64,000 nucleotides of DNA from Alnus glutinosa (Eukaryota > Streptophyta > Magnoliopsida > Fagales > Betulaceae), in contig NC_084897.1 of assembly GCF_958979055.1 (NCBI RefSeq), forward strand, positions 27,120,628 through 27,184,627. The letters run 5' to 3'. Each line of letters begins with the position of its first letter. Positions within the stretch are counted from its first letter, which is position 1. Below, piece by piece: positions 50,693 through 60,351 of this stretch. The position numbers and the translations under genes were made by a program. A model generated the notes under the pieces. It did not search any database. It worked only from the letters and a program-made list of their open reading frames with translations, and was not told the origin of the DNA.

Positions 50693-51183
50693 GGTCCAGG
50701 GAGGGCAAATTGAATTCGTACCCGTTTAAAAGATCTGGGTATTGACTGGAATTGGGTGAAAATAGTTCCACATTATTTCTTGCTTCCCACCCTGCCACAT
50801 TATCCAGAACCATGCTCTCTATCTCTCTCTCTCTCTCTTTATCTAAGCAAAATTATGCAGTTGTGGTTGATAGGTTTTGGTCTACAAATGGGCCTCGATT
50901 TGTCATCCGAGGGAGGCTTCAAGAGGTTGAAGAAGAAGATAAAGCTATGGGTTTTTTTTAGGTTTTGGGTTAATTATTTTTTTTTTAGATTTTAATTTTT
51001 AATAAAATAACAAAAATATTATTTTAAGCAAAAATATTAACGGTCTACAATAAACTTAAATGGTAAATTAACGAAAGAATCTATTTAGAATAATAAAAAA
51101 CCTAAGTATTTAATTTTTGAAATTAAAAGATGAGCGAATGATTTCAAATCACGCATTTATTTAAAGATTTATCATAAATTTCT
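50693..51183. other. Spacer after the AGP gene
   Basis: 3' flank with a (CT)n run at about 50821-50837 and AT-rich DNA. No further gene seen. Confidence 0.5.
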
Positions 51184-51459
51184 GAAAAAATTATCTTTTA
51201 CCCTTGAAGTATCACGCTTTGGCATTTTGGCACCCAACATACAAACAAAAAAAAATAAAAATAAAAATAAAAAATGATAGATGAACCCCCAATCTAAATT
51301 ATCTAACCAACTATTGACAAATAATACCTTCCGTCCACTTAGCCCGCCACTTTGGACGGAAAGGAAATCACGTCCGTTTTAAAGCAGCATCTTCCTATTT
51401 TGACCTCGGCCGCGTCACTTAAAACGCTATGCAGCGTGATTAGTATCCGATAATTGCAT

Positions 51460-51770
51460 ACCAACACCATTGACCCGGAGGTACTCTTCAAGCTCTCTCT
51501 ACATGTTGCCATCAACGAGCTCTCCAACCTTGCCAACGACTTACCGGCGAAGCTCATCGCCGGCACCAATGACACCAAACTCAAATCCGCTCTAACGTCT
51601 GTCAAGGCCTCTTCAAAGACGCAGTGGATCAGCTCAATGACTCGATATCAGCTATGAAAGTCGATCAAAGTGAGAAGCTATTATTGTCGGCGAAAATCAA
51701 CGACTTGGAAATCTGGCTGAGTGCCACCCACACAGACCAATAAACCTGCTTGGACGATCTGGATCGTTGC
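51460..51770 (+). pseudogene. Captured pectinesterase/PMEI-domain fragment
   Basis: It reads DPEVLFKLSLHVAINELSNL, NDTKLKSALTSV, then after a frame change FKDAVDQLNDSISAMKVDQS, KINDLEIWLSATHTDQ, and after an in-frame stop TCLDDLDRC. This is the helical inhibitor domain that precedes the catalytic domain in group-2 pectin methylesterases, where members read ETLFKLSL.VAI.EL....L and KI.DL.TWLS...T...TC.D. The signal peptide and the esterase domain are absent. It is a decayed captured fragment inside pack-MULE B. Confidence 0.8.
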
Positions 51771-52265
51771 TCTTCCTTCCCTAGCTTCAACCACTCTGTC
51801 TACAGCATACTCCCACTCCTCGCTTGATCAGCGTACTTCTCCTTCCGCTTCTCAGTCTCCTCCTCTCTCTCTTTCTCGTTCCTCACTTTATCAGCGAGAG
51901 ACACAAACTGGCTTTCCTCTTCATGGGTCTTTTTTGCTTTCCCCTCTCTATCAACACCCTCTTGAGGAGTTTCTCTGGCTTGCTCCGCCAAAGACTCGAA
52001 GTGGCCGGATCGTCATCTTTGGGACCCTGTCTATCTCTACGTGAATTTCTCTCTCGCTAGTGGTGTTCTCTCTACGTGCTTGCTCAGAAGCCATTGATGT
52101 TCTCTTTTCTTGCGGTATGCCTATATGTTTTTGAGGGAATGATAGAGAATGGTGTTAAAAAGACGAGGCTATGGCGGTTTTGAGGAGGTGTACGTTCATG
52201 GGCGTGTTTGCATGGGGTGGACATGTGGTGAGTCGTCTACTGGAACGTGTTTGGGTTTGTGCAAA

Positions 52266-52860
52266 CTAAGGAGTTGACTCAGCAGCTATGGAAAGTTGAG
52301 TGGCAGAGTGAATTTGATGACCTTCGCTCACACTTTTACGGTCCAAATTACTGTAAGAGGACCCACCTTCGCTCACACTTTCTCTTGCCAACCTAGACAT
52401 CTCAACTGTTGATTTCAGAAACTCCTCCCTCTTCTCTACCATCAGATCATTCACCATCTTTTCCACAATAACTCTATCACAGATATCCTTCATGTCCATC
52501 CTAAGCTTCCAAGCCTTACTCACAACTGGCCGTATGACCCATAATAACCGCTTTTTGCTATTAACTAAACCATACCAAAACTCCATCCGCTCGTTCTTTG
52601 TCATTGTTGCAATGCTTCCGAAGCCCATGTAGATTACAGACTGCAATGGCTGAGTGTCAAGCCACGTCATGCAGCTTATGTCCACTTTGAAGAAGCTGTT
52701 TGAAGGTTGATCAGACTGCAACGTGGTCGTTTCGGATCCAAGTTTGAGTTTCAGGAATGCATGCGGGGGTCCAATGGTATAGATTGTGGGACACTGAGTG
52801 AGTATATGGGAGAGCATTGGTCCTTCTAGGTCTTCAAACGTGTTGAGTATGAGTGCACGC
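52266..52860 (-). pseudogene. Captured UDP-glycosyltransferase fragment lacking the PSPG box
   Basis: On the minus strand: NTFEDLEGPMLSHI, CPTIYTIGPPHAFLKLKLG, MTWLDTQPLQSVIYMGFGSI, MEFWYGLVNSKKRLLWVIRP, then KAWKLRMDMKDICDRVIVEK, MVNDLMVEKREEFLKS and ARESVSEGGSSYSNLD. The order matches the C-terminal half of plant family-1 glycosyltransferases, closest in memory to the UGT709 (7-deoxyloganetic acid glucosyltransferase-like) group. Between WVIRP and KAWKL about 80-100 residues are missing, including the whole donor-binding PSPG box (WAPQ..HCGWNS..E), while the frame stays open. The rest of the frame is open for 183 codons, but the product could not bind UDP-sugar. Confidence 0.82.
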
Positions 52861-54103
52861 GCTCAAGGTAGTGGAATTAATTTTTTAAGCGCGAATCTTT
52901 TGCTTTTTTCTCCTTAAATTAAGTTGCTTGGCCGGGCACAAAGCAGTGGACTTGGAGCAATATTGCAAAATATATTTGTCGTTTTCCCCTGCTATCACAA
53001 CTCTCAAAAAGCTGCCAAAAATCTTACCACCTAATTTGACCTCCCTCCACACGACCAAACAGCTGCCACCCACCACAAGAAATGTTTTCTAAGAGATGGA
53101 GACGGAATTTTTTCTAAGAGCTCTTGAGACAGGAAACGTTCAGCCACGGAGAGAATGGGGCGCCTCAGCATCAATTGAAGATCTTAGAAGAGCTGAAAAA
53201 TGACGGCAAAGAGGAAGTTGTTCGCGTGCGCTGCAACAAACCGGTCGGGCCTCCTTCCTTGCGCCCCACGAACGGGCCTCCTTCCATGTGCCCCATGAAA
53301 TTGAGCACCGGCACTGCCTAGGGCCGCTTCTTCTCCAAAAAGTTCCGGTAGAACGCTTTCCAAATCCCTGAAATGCCCCTCTTCCTGCTCTTCACTTACG
53401 GGCCACCAAGCGGCGCAGAGAATGACACCGGCCCTCCAGAGGGATCTGCCGCCTCGGCGTCGAGTGGGCCCGAGAGCGCCCCGTGCTCGATTGGACCCGA
53501 GAGGAAGAACCCCCCCTGCGCTCGATTGTGTTTTTGTTCTATTGTTTTTGTTTTCAGTTGTGTGCGGTTGTTGGCTCGTCGTCGACGGTTACACCCTGGC
53601 CTTTTTTAGGAAGGACAGACACGTAGGATGCCGGGGGGGGGGGGGGGGGTTGTTGGGTCCAGGGCAGGTTAATTTGATGACTTTGTGGAGTGGCCTTCTG
53701 AAACTCATTGTTTTGAACACACTGGGGCAATTTTGGAACGTTGGGGGTCGGTCATCTACAATTTTTTTTGAACATTAGGTGCCAAAATGCCAGGGCATGG
53801 ATACTCTAAGGATAAAAGGTAATTTTTCCTAAATTTCTCTCTCTCTCTCTCTTTTATATATAAAATAAAAAGTTAAAAAATTATGAACACTAAACGTCAT
53901 CCCCCCCCCCCCCCTCCCGTAAAACACTCATAAAAAAGTTCTTAAAAAAAAAATAAAATAAAAAGTAAAAAAAAATTAAGAATATTTTGAAATTTTTTTT
54001 TTAAAAAAATGAAAATAAGACCAGGAAAGGATAGGTTTGGATAAATTTCAAATGGGGCGTTATTCTTGAGGTACACATTTTTGTTGCTAAAACATTCTGT
54101 ATT

Positions 54104-54285
54104 GAGTAATGCTACACATCATCCCCTTGTTCTCTTTTTGTCCTCCCAAAATTGATGTGGCTCTTAAAATCACCGTTGGATCAAAATCCAAAAGTAATAT
54201 ATCAAAAATTCAATGGTGATTTTAAGAGCCACATCAATTTTGAGAGGACAAAAGGAGGACAAAGGGATGATGTGTAGCATTACTC
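54104..54285. mobile_element. Palindromic MITE, AGTAATGCTACAC family
   Basis: About 182 bp folding almost completely: AGTAATGCTACACATCATCC..TTGTCCTCCCAAAATTGATGTGGCT type arms, with the partner ending GGGATGATGTGTAGCATTACT. Arms are about 75 bp and nearly identical, so it is young. Related arms occur at 57754-57899 and, more decayed, at 13486-13592. Confidence 0.85.
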
Positions 54286-54409
54286 TTCTGTATTTGCTAA
54301 TTTATTGTCTACATCGAAGTATCCCCTCCCAGCACACCAGACAAAATAATCCGTACTTACTTTCTTTCCTTTTGCAAGTTTTGTGGCCTGCCTTTTCTTT
54401 GTAAACTAA

Positions 54410-55486
54410 TAGCATTCTTAGCCAACTGTACAAATTTTTTCAAAATCTTAGCTAAATAATTTATTTTTGTTATTTGATCTATCATTTTTAGAAAGCTTCA
54501 TATATTTAAGTAATTCTTTATTTTAACTAGATATTATTTTTTTATTGGTTTTGAGAGCAACTACTTTAACAACCAATCCTTATTTATCTTACTTCCAATC
54601 CACTCCATCGCGTAGTCCTTCACTCTCCCATACTCAGACCCATTTCCTATTAGTATGGATGGAATTCCTTTTGATCGTCGTGGGTTCTAGCGACCATTTC
54701 TGATGTGGGAAAAGTGCTACTATGCCTGGTGCGGAACTCCAATCACGCTGCCGACCACGCTTATTGCAAAAAACCCACCACATCGGAAGACACAGGCACC
54801 TAACCCACCAAAAGACAACAAATCGCAACTGTCAAAATACACATCCATCCAAATACCCAGAAACAAACCCACCCCCAATTGGAAAATCCAAATCCAAATC
54901 ACCACTGCGCTATAACCAGCCCTCACCACTAACCTTTCAGCTACGGCCACAGAAACATGTCATTTTCCACCACCCAACGATAGATTGCGGAACTACCAAT
55001 CTCTGCGTTGCCTCCCTGTGGCGTCGACCCACGACAAAGGACGCCGACAACACTGCAATAGCCCATGTCGCCGATCTCTGCCTCGCCGCCAACCACAGAG
55101 CCGATCCTGTCGCGCGCATCTGCCACCCTCTTTGGTGAATGTGCCGATCGGTTCCGCACTAGGCACAACAGCACCAAGCTCCATAGGAAAAGTGAAAAAG
55201 GGAGAGAAATTTCTCTCACTTCAAATTTGGCTCATAAATTTCATGAGTTGTTAAATATTTAATTATTTATCTCTCATTTTACTTTACTTTTTACTTTTTA
55301 TCTTTTGTCTTTTGTTAGGAGTGGTTGTTTAAAATTAATAAAAAATTAATATCTAATTGAAATAGAAAAATATTTGAAGAATTTGATGTAAAAATTTGTT
55401 AAAAATAATAGTTAAAATAACAAAAATATATCTTTTAACTAAAATTTTAAAAGAATTTAGAGAGCTTACTAATCACTAGAAATGCT
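54410..55486. mobile_element. Foldback element, GCATTCTTAGC family, about 1.1 kb
   Basis: AT-rich inverted arms of about 150 bp: TAGCATTCTTAGCCAACTGT.. at the left and, from the right, TAGCATTTCTAGTGATTAGT.., both followed by TATATTTTTGTTATTT-like and AACTAGATATTA/AATTAGATATTA motifs. The interior (54640-55220) is much more GC-rich and open in several frames, as captured host DNA would be, but I recognise no protein in it. A relative is interrupted by pack-MULE A at 28806-29196/32057-32090. Confidence 0.6.
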
Positions 55487-56234
55487 ATAACACAAATAAG
55501 ATGTAGACAGCCATAAAGTGCGCTGAGAGACTACGCTGGCAACTTCTTTCGGGCATAATTTATTATTAATCGAACACATGACACAGCTAATTAGAAAAAA
55601 AAAAAGGAAAAAAGGAAAAGAAAAGAAACATGACACAGCTAAGAAAAGAAAAAAGTCGAACACATGGCAATTGGCATATGTAAAAGAAGTTTTTTTGTTT
55701 TTATTTAAAAAAAAAAAAAACAGTAAGAGCATCTTCAATTACAATCTTTTACCATGTGCTTTTAATTATAATTTTCATGTGTTGTCTGATTTTACAAGAG
55801 AACATTAAAATATTAATTTAATAATTAAATTTTTAAGCTTTTAAAATGATATATATATAATAGCATAGAAATCCATGTATTATTTTAGAAAATGAATGTA
55901 ACTATATATTAATTTGTTTTACAAAATTCAAGTTAGTTAAGCTTGTCTCCAATATCAGCTGGCTCTGCTGGAAAATCCCGGAGATAAGACCGAAACTTTG
56001 TTGGGTGATTTTCTCTTTTTTTGAACGGTTCAAAGTTGCCCTTCTCTAGGTCAGAAAGAATAAATAAACAAAACAAAAAAGATGACAAAGAAGAAGGCGA
56101 GAAGCAAGCCAAGGAAAAGGAAATGGGTAAAAGAAGAAGAAGCTAGAAAGGGACAGGCTGTGTCAAAAGTACTTCTCAAAATTGCTTATTCTCATAAATG
56201 AATCGTTGGTCAGAAGAGCAGCCGCCAAATCAAA

Positions 56235-59200
56235 ATGGTTCCGCAGCTGAGGCTTGGCACGATCATTGTGCTGCTTTGGGTAGTGGCACTGGCAACGATG
56301 TCCCAAGCTCAGATCCTCCAAACATTCCACCGTGAATTCGGTCCATTCAACAGCTCCTACTACGCCACCTTCGCTGTCGAACCGCCGGCGACAATCAGCA
56401 ATGAGGCCCTTCAAGTGACTCCAGACTCCGTCGGTAACTTCAGCCTTACGAACCGGTCAGGCCGAGTCTTGTTCAATCAATCATTCAAGCTTTGGGAAGA
56501 TGACCTTTCTATGACTAGTACTAGTACTGGTACAAAGGTGGCTTCCTTCAATTCCTCCTTCCTCATCAACATCTATCGGGTTAACGGCTCGTCTGCGTTA
56601 CCGGGAGAAGGCCTCGCCTTCCTCATAGCCCCCGACTTGGACCTCCCACCGGGCAGCGACGGTCAATACCTGGGTTTGACCAACTCCACCACCGATGGCA
56701 ACTCCACCAACCGCCTCATCGCCATCGAGTTGGACACTTTCAAGGAGGATTTCGATCCTGACGACAACCATGTGGGTCTCGACATCAACGGCGTTCGATC
56801 TAACAAGACCGTATCCTTGTCCGACTGGGGCATCCGGCTCGCCCCTGTTGGTACCAAGTTTTACATGGTGTGGGTCCAGTACAACGGCGGCAACAAGGTG
56901 CTGGACGTGTTCATTGTAGAGCAAGGCCAAGATCAGAAAGGGAAGCCCCTCGCCCTCACCGCCGCCAGGCCCACCAAGCCTGTGCTGACTGCGGATCTTG
57001 ATATCAGAGGCATTGTGAACAAGGACTCCTACTTCGGGTTCGCCGCCTCCACGGGGAGCGCCATCCAGCTAAACTGTGTGCTCAAGTGGAATCTGACGGT
57101 GGAGCTGCTGCCTGGGGATCCAGCGGACCAGGTGAATAATGGCCGCGGGCTTAAGATCGCTTTGGGGGTTGGGGTGCCCGTGTTCGTACTGCTGCTGATG
57201 GGGGTGGCCGGTTTGGCCTATTACCTGCACAAGAAGTGGGCTGCAGCTACGTCCGGCCCAAATATATTGGGCACGCTCCAGAGCCTCCTCGGAACGCCCA
57301 GGGAGTTCTCGTTCAAGGACCTGAAGAAGGCAACCAACAACTTTGACGACAAGCACAAACTGGGTCAAGGCGGTTTCGGTGTGGTGTATAAAGGTGTGCT
57401 ACTCAAGGAGAACCTAGAAGTGGCCGTCAAGAAGTTCTCCAGGGACAACCTCAAGGGCGAAGACGATTTCTTGGCTGAGCTTACCATTATTAATCGTCTC
57501 CGTCACAAACATCTGGTGCGATTGCTCGGTAAGTTAGTCAAATAATTTTCGTTATATAACTTTCGATCTGGTCCTCCCTAGTCCCTAGCCATGTGTCACT
57601 TTGCTCTTTCCCCCATCTATATAGCATTAATGGATCCACTTAATTGCTCTAAGTACGTCTCTTTCAAACTTCGTCATGAAATGTGGTAGATGTTTGATAA
57701 CAGATTTAGAAAGCCTGCGTTCAAAATTTTTTTAGTAGAACCCAGTTTTCCCCAGTAATTCTAGAAGTCACTTTTGTGTCCCTCTAAGAATTATTTTGAT
57801 CAAAATTTAATAGTTATCAATCACAAATTTAATGGTAATTTTAAAAGTTAAAAGACACATCAGTTTTGGAGGGATAAAAAAATGACTTCTAGCATTACTC
57901 GGTTTGCTCCGGCTTACGGAGCATGCAGAAAGTCCATTGCTTTCACTGACCTATGAAAGATCACCCAAAAATTGAGAATGACTCCATGAATATACCATAC
58001 GAGTTCATTGCATTTTGTGTGAAATTAAGCGAAATTATTGCTCGATTGAAATACTCTGAGCACTCACGTTCACTTTAACTAAGCCCTACACTAACAATCT
58101 GCTCTGATGCTGATACTGATGATCATAGGCATAAATACCATATACTAGGGCATAAAATCAAGTTTGCCGAGAAGGATGAAAAAAAGGTCATAAAAAAAGC
58201 TCTAGTCATCGTCAATTTGGAACTTCCTTAAAATTATTTATAAAGCTCAGTTTTATCTAGTAAGTAGTTAATGCAAGACTTAGTACTCATAAATGTCTTT
58301 ATAAACTATTCACTCACTATATAAAAACTACTGATCTTCTCAATATGAGACCGAAGTGTTACATCACTAGACTACCAACATTTGATGGGGACAAAATACA
58401 ACTGGAGGTACAACCAATATAGATGGTGACGCAACAACATTAAATGATACGGAAGTCTCCAATGACATCAGTCCAAGAAAATGCCTAGGATCTTGAGGAA
58501 TCTAGAGAGGAGACTCATGACTGATCATGCAGAGGAAGAGATAAACTTAAGATTGATAGAAAATTCTGAAAAGATTAAAGGCAACCTACTTGGCAAAGAT
58601 GGTTGTCGAATTTGAAAGAAGGCCTATGAAGCCCAAGTCCTAGGATTCTGTTGTTTTACAAACAAAAGGCATCTGCATCAGTTGATGTTCTGGAGAGAGT
58701 TTTGATTCTTTCTCAAGTTCTCTATTAGCTATTACTATTGATGAATTAAGGGGCGGAAACTTAATTCTTTAGGGACTAGCAAATTTGAAATGGTTCTTAA
58801 TACTTACTGACCCAAGTATTTCGGGAAAGAACAACCAATGTTCAACACATTGTTTCCTTGATTTTGGTGGGAGCAAGACTCAAGTATATTTATTGATTTA
58901 TTTATTTTTATCTTGAATTATGAGATTTTAATTGATTTGGTTGTTGTTTCCTTGTTTAGGCAACCTAGCTAAAAGATTATAAGTATGGTTATGAGGTTTT
59001 TCATCCTTTATGCTTATTCAAAGGATCAATAGAATTTTGAGGTTTTTACAAATACTAGTTTAGTTTGACTATCAGTTTGGTCCCTACACTTTGAATTTGA
59101 ACAAGTTAACCTTTACACTTTCACTTCGGAACAAATCAACCCTACAATTTTATTTCTTTATCATAAGAGCAATAAATACAATCTCAAAGTCTTTTATTTT

Positions 59201-60351
59201 TCCCAGAAGTTTTTCAATTACTTACCAATAAAGGAGAGAGTTTTAGTACTGGAGGCTATCTTAGAATTTTTCGAATTGAACCTTGTTTTATGAATGTCTT
59301 TTGGAGAGAATTTTGTCCATGTCTTTTTAAGTAATTCTTTTTGGTTTTGCTTGCATTTGTTACCCAGCCTTCTGCCTAGTAATATAAAACTATTAGCTAC
59401 GTTATGCTAACGAGATTTTACGAGATACAACATTGAGAACTAACACAGCTATGCTTTGACACGCACACAGGATGGTGCCAGAAGAATGGTGTACTGCTTT
59501 TGGTGTACGATTACATGCCCAATGGTAGCTTGGACAATCACCTATTTTGTGTGTCGCAGAACGAGAAGACGCTTGGATGGAACCTGAGATACAAGATCAT
59601 ATCAGGAGTGGCATCTGCGCTGCATTACCTCCATAACGAATACGACCAGAAAGTGGTGCACCGGGACCTCAAGGCCAGCAACATCATGCTTGACTCCAAC
59701 TTTAACGCTCGGCTGGGTGACTTTGGGCTAGCACGGGCATTGGACAATGAGAAGACCTCTTATGCTGAGCTGGGCGGTGTGCAGGGGACTATGGGCTACA
59801 TTGCCCCCGAGTGCTTCCATACGGGCAAGGCCACCTGCGAGTCCGATGTCTATGGCTTTGGGGCGGTCTTACTTGAGGTGGTATGTGGTCAGCGTCCGTG
59901 GACCAAGATCGCAGGCTTCCAGTTGCTTGTGGATTGGGTTTGGTGGCTGCATCGCGAGGGACGCATACTGGAGGCTGTGGATCAGAGACTAGGAAATGAC
60001 TACGTGGTTGAGGAAGCCGAGAGGCTTCTGCTTCTTGGACTGGCTTGCTCCCATCCGATGGCCAGTGAGAGGCCCAAAACTCCGTCTGTTGTTCAGATCA
60101 TATCAGGAGCTGTGGCAGTGCCCAACGTCCCACCATTCAAACCCGCTTTTGTGTGGCCTTCCTCAAACCCATGTAGCAGCAGCATGATGGCTAATATTGC
60201 AACAGGTGATACTGACACTTCTTCCATTACAACGTCATCTTGGAATTTTGCATCAGATTCAGGACCAGGGCGGACAGCTAAATACGCAAGCAAGGAAAGC
60301 TACATCAGAGGAGGTTACAGTGAAAGCTCTCCCGTGTTAAGTTTTTCATGA
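56235..60351 (+). CDS. L-type lectin-domain receptor kinase (LecRK, S.5-like)
   Basis: Two exons, 56235-57528 and 59471-60351, joined inside a Gly codon; 724 aa. Signal peptide (TIIVLLWVVALATMSQA), legume-lectin ectodomain about 27-285 (GEGLAFLIAPD, AIELDTF, DDNHVGLDING), a membrane helix about 305-330 (GVGVPVFVLLLMGVAGLAYY), and a complete kinase domain: GQGGFGVVYKG at 377-387, Lys399 (VAVKK), Glu415, HRDLKASN at 495-502, DFG at 515-517 and the activation segment GTMGYIAPE. A Ser/Thr-rich tail follows (TSSITTSSWNFASDSGPG). Such receptors sit in the plasma membrane and act in defence or reproduction signalling. The tail and activation segment recall Arabidopsis LecRK-S.5, but I cannot verify that. 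Most LecRK genes are intronless; this one has a 1.9-kb intron in the kinase N-lobe with a MITE inside. Confidence 0.95.
57529..59470 (+). other. Intron of the lectin kinase gene
   Basis: GTAAGT donor after CTCG and CACACAG acceptor before GATGGTGCC. It holds the MITE at 57754-57899 and otherwise unremarkable AT-rich DNA; the end of exon 1 stays open only to 57545, so retention would truncate the kinase after the N-lobe. Confidence 0.85.
57754..57899. mobile_element. Palindromic MITE in the lectin kinase intron
   Basis: Arms AGTAATTCTAGAAGTCACTT and, read from the right, AGTAATGCTAGAAGTCATTT, then TCCCTC. The inner arms share GGTAATTTTAAAAGTTAAAA-type sequence. Same family as 54104-54285 by end sequence, but more decayed. 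Confidence 0.7.

Larger units (their letters stand above)
51184..53829. mobile_element. Pack-MULE B: Mutator-like element with captured host genes
   Basis: 2646 bp. Terminal inverted repeats: GAAAAAATTATCTTTTACCC at the left and, read from the right, GGAAAAATTACCTTTTATCC, both leading to TGGCATTTTGGCACC. A perfect 9-bp target duplication, TAAATTTCT, lies at 51175-51183 and 53830-53838. Inside the left repeat the module CTTCCGTCCACTTAGCCC..CACTTTGGACGGAAA matches pack-MULE A. No transposase. It carries a pectin-methylesterase-inhibitor piece (plus strand, 51460-51770) and a UDP-glycosyltransferase piece (minus strand, 52266-52860). G runs lie at about 53633-53649. Confidence 0.93.
53839..56234. 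other. Repeat-containing spacer before the lectin kinase
   Basis: It contains a C run (53899-53912), a MITE (54104-54285), a larger foldback element (54410-55486) and, from about 55490, AT-rich DNA and the promoter region of the lectin kinase. No host gene recognised. Confidence 0.5.
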
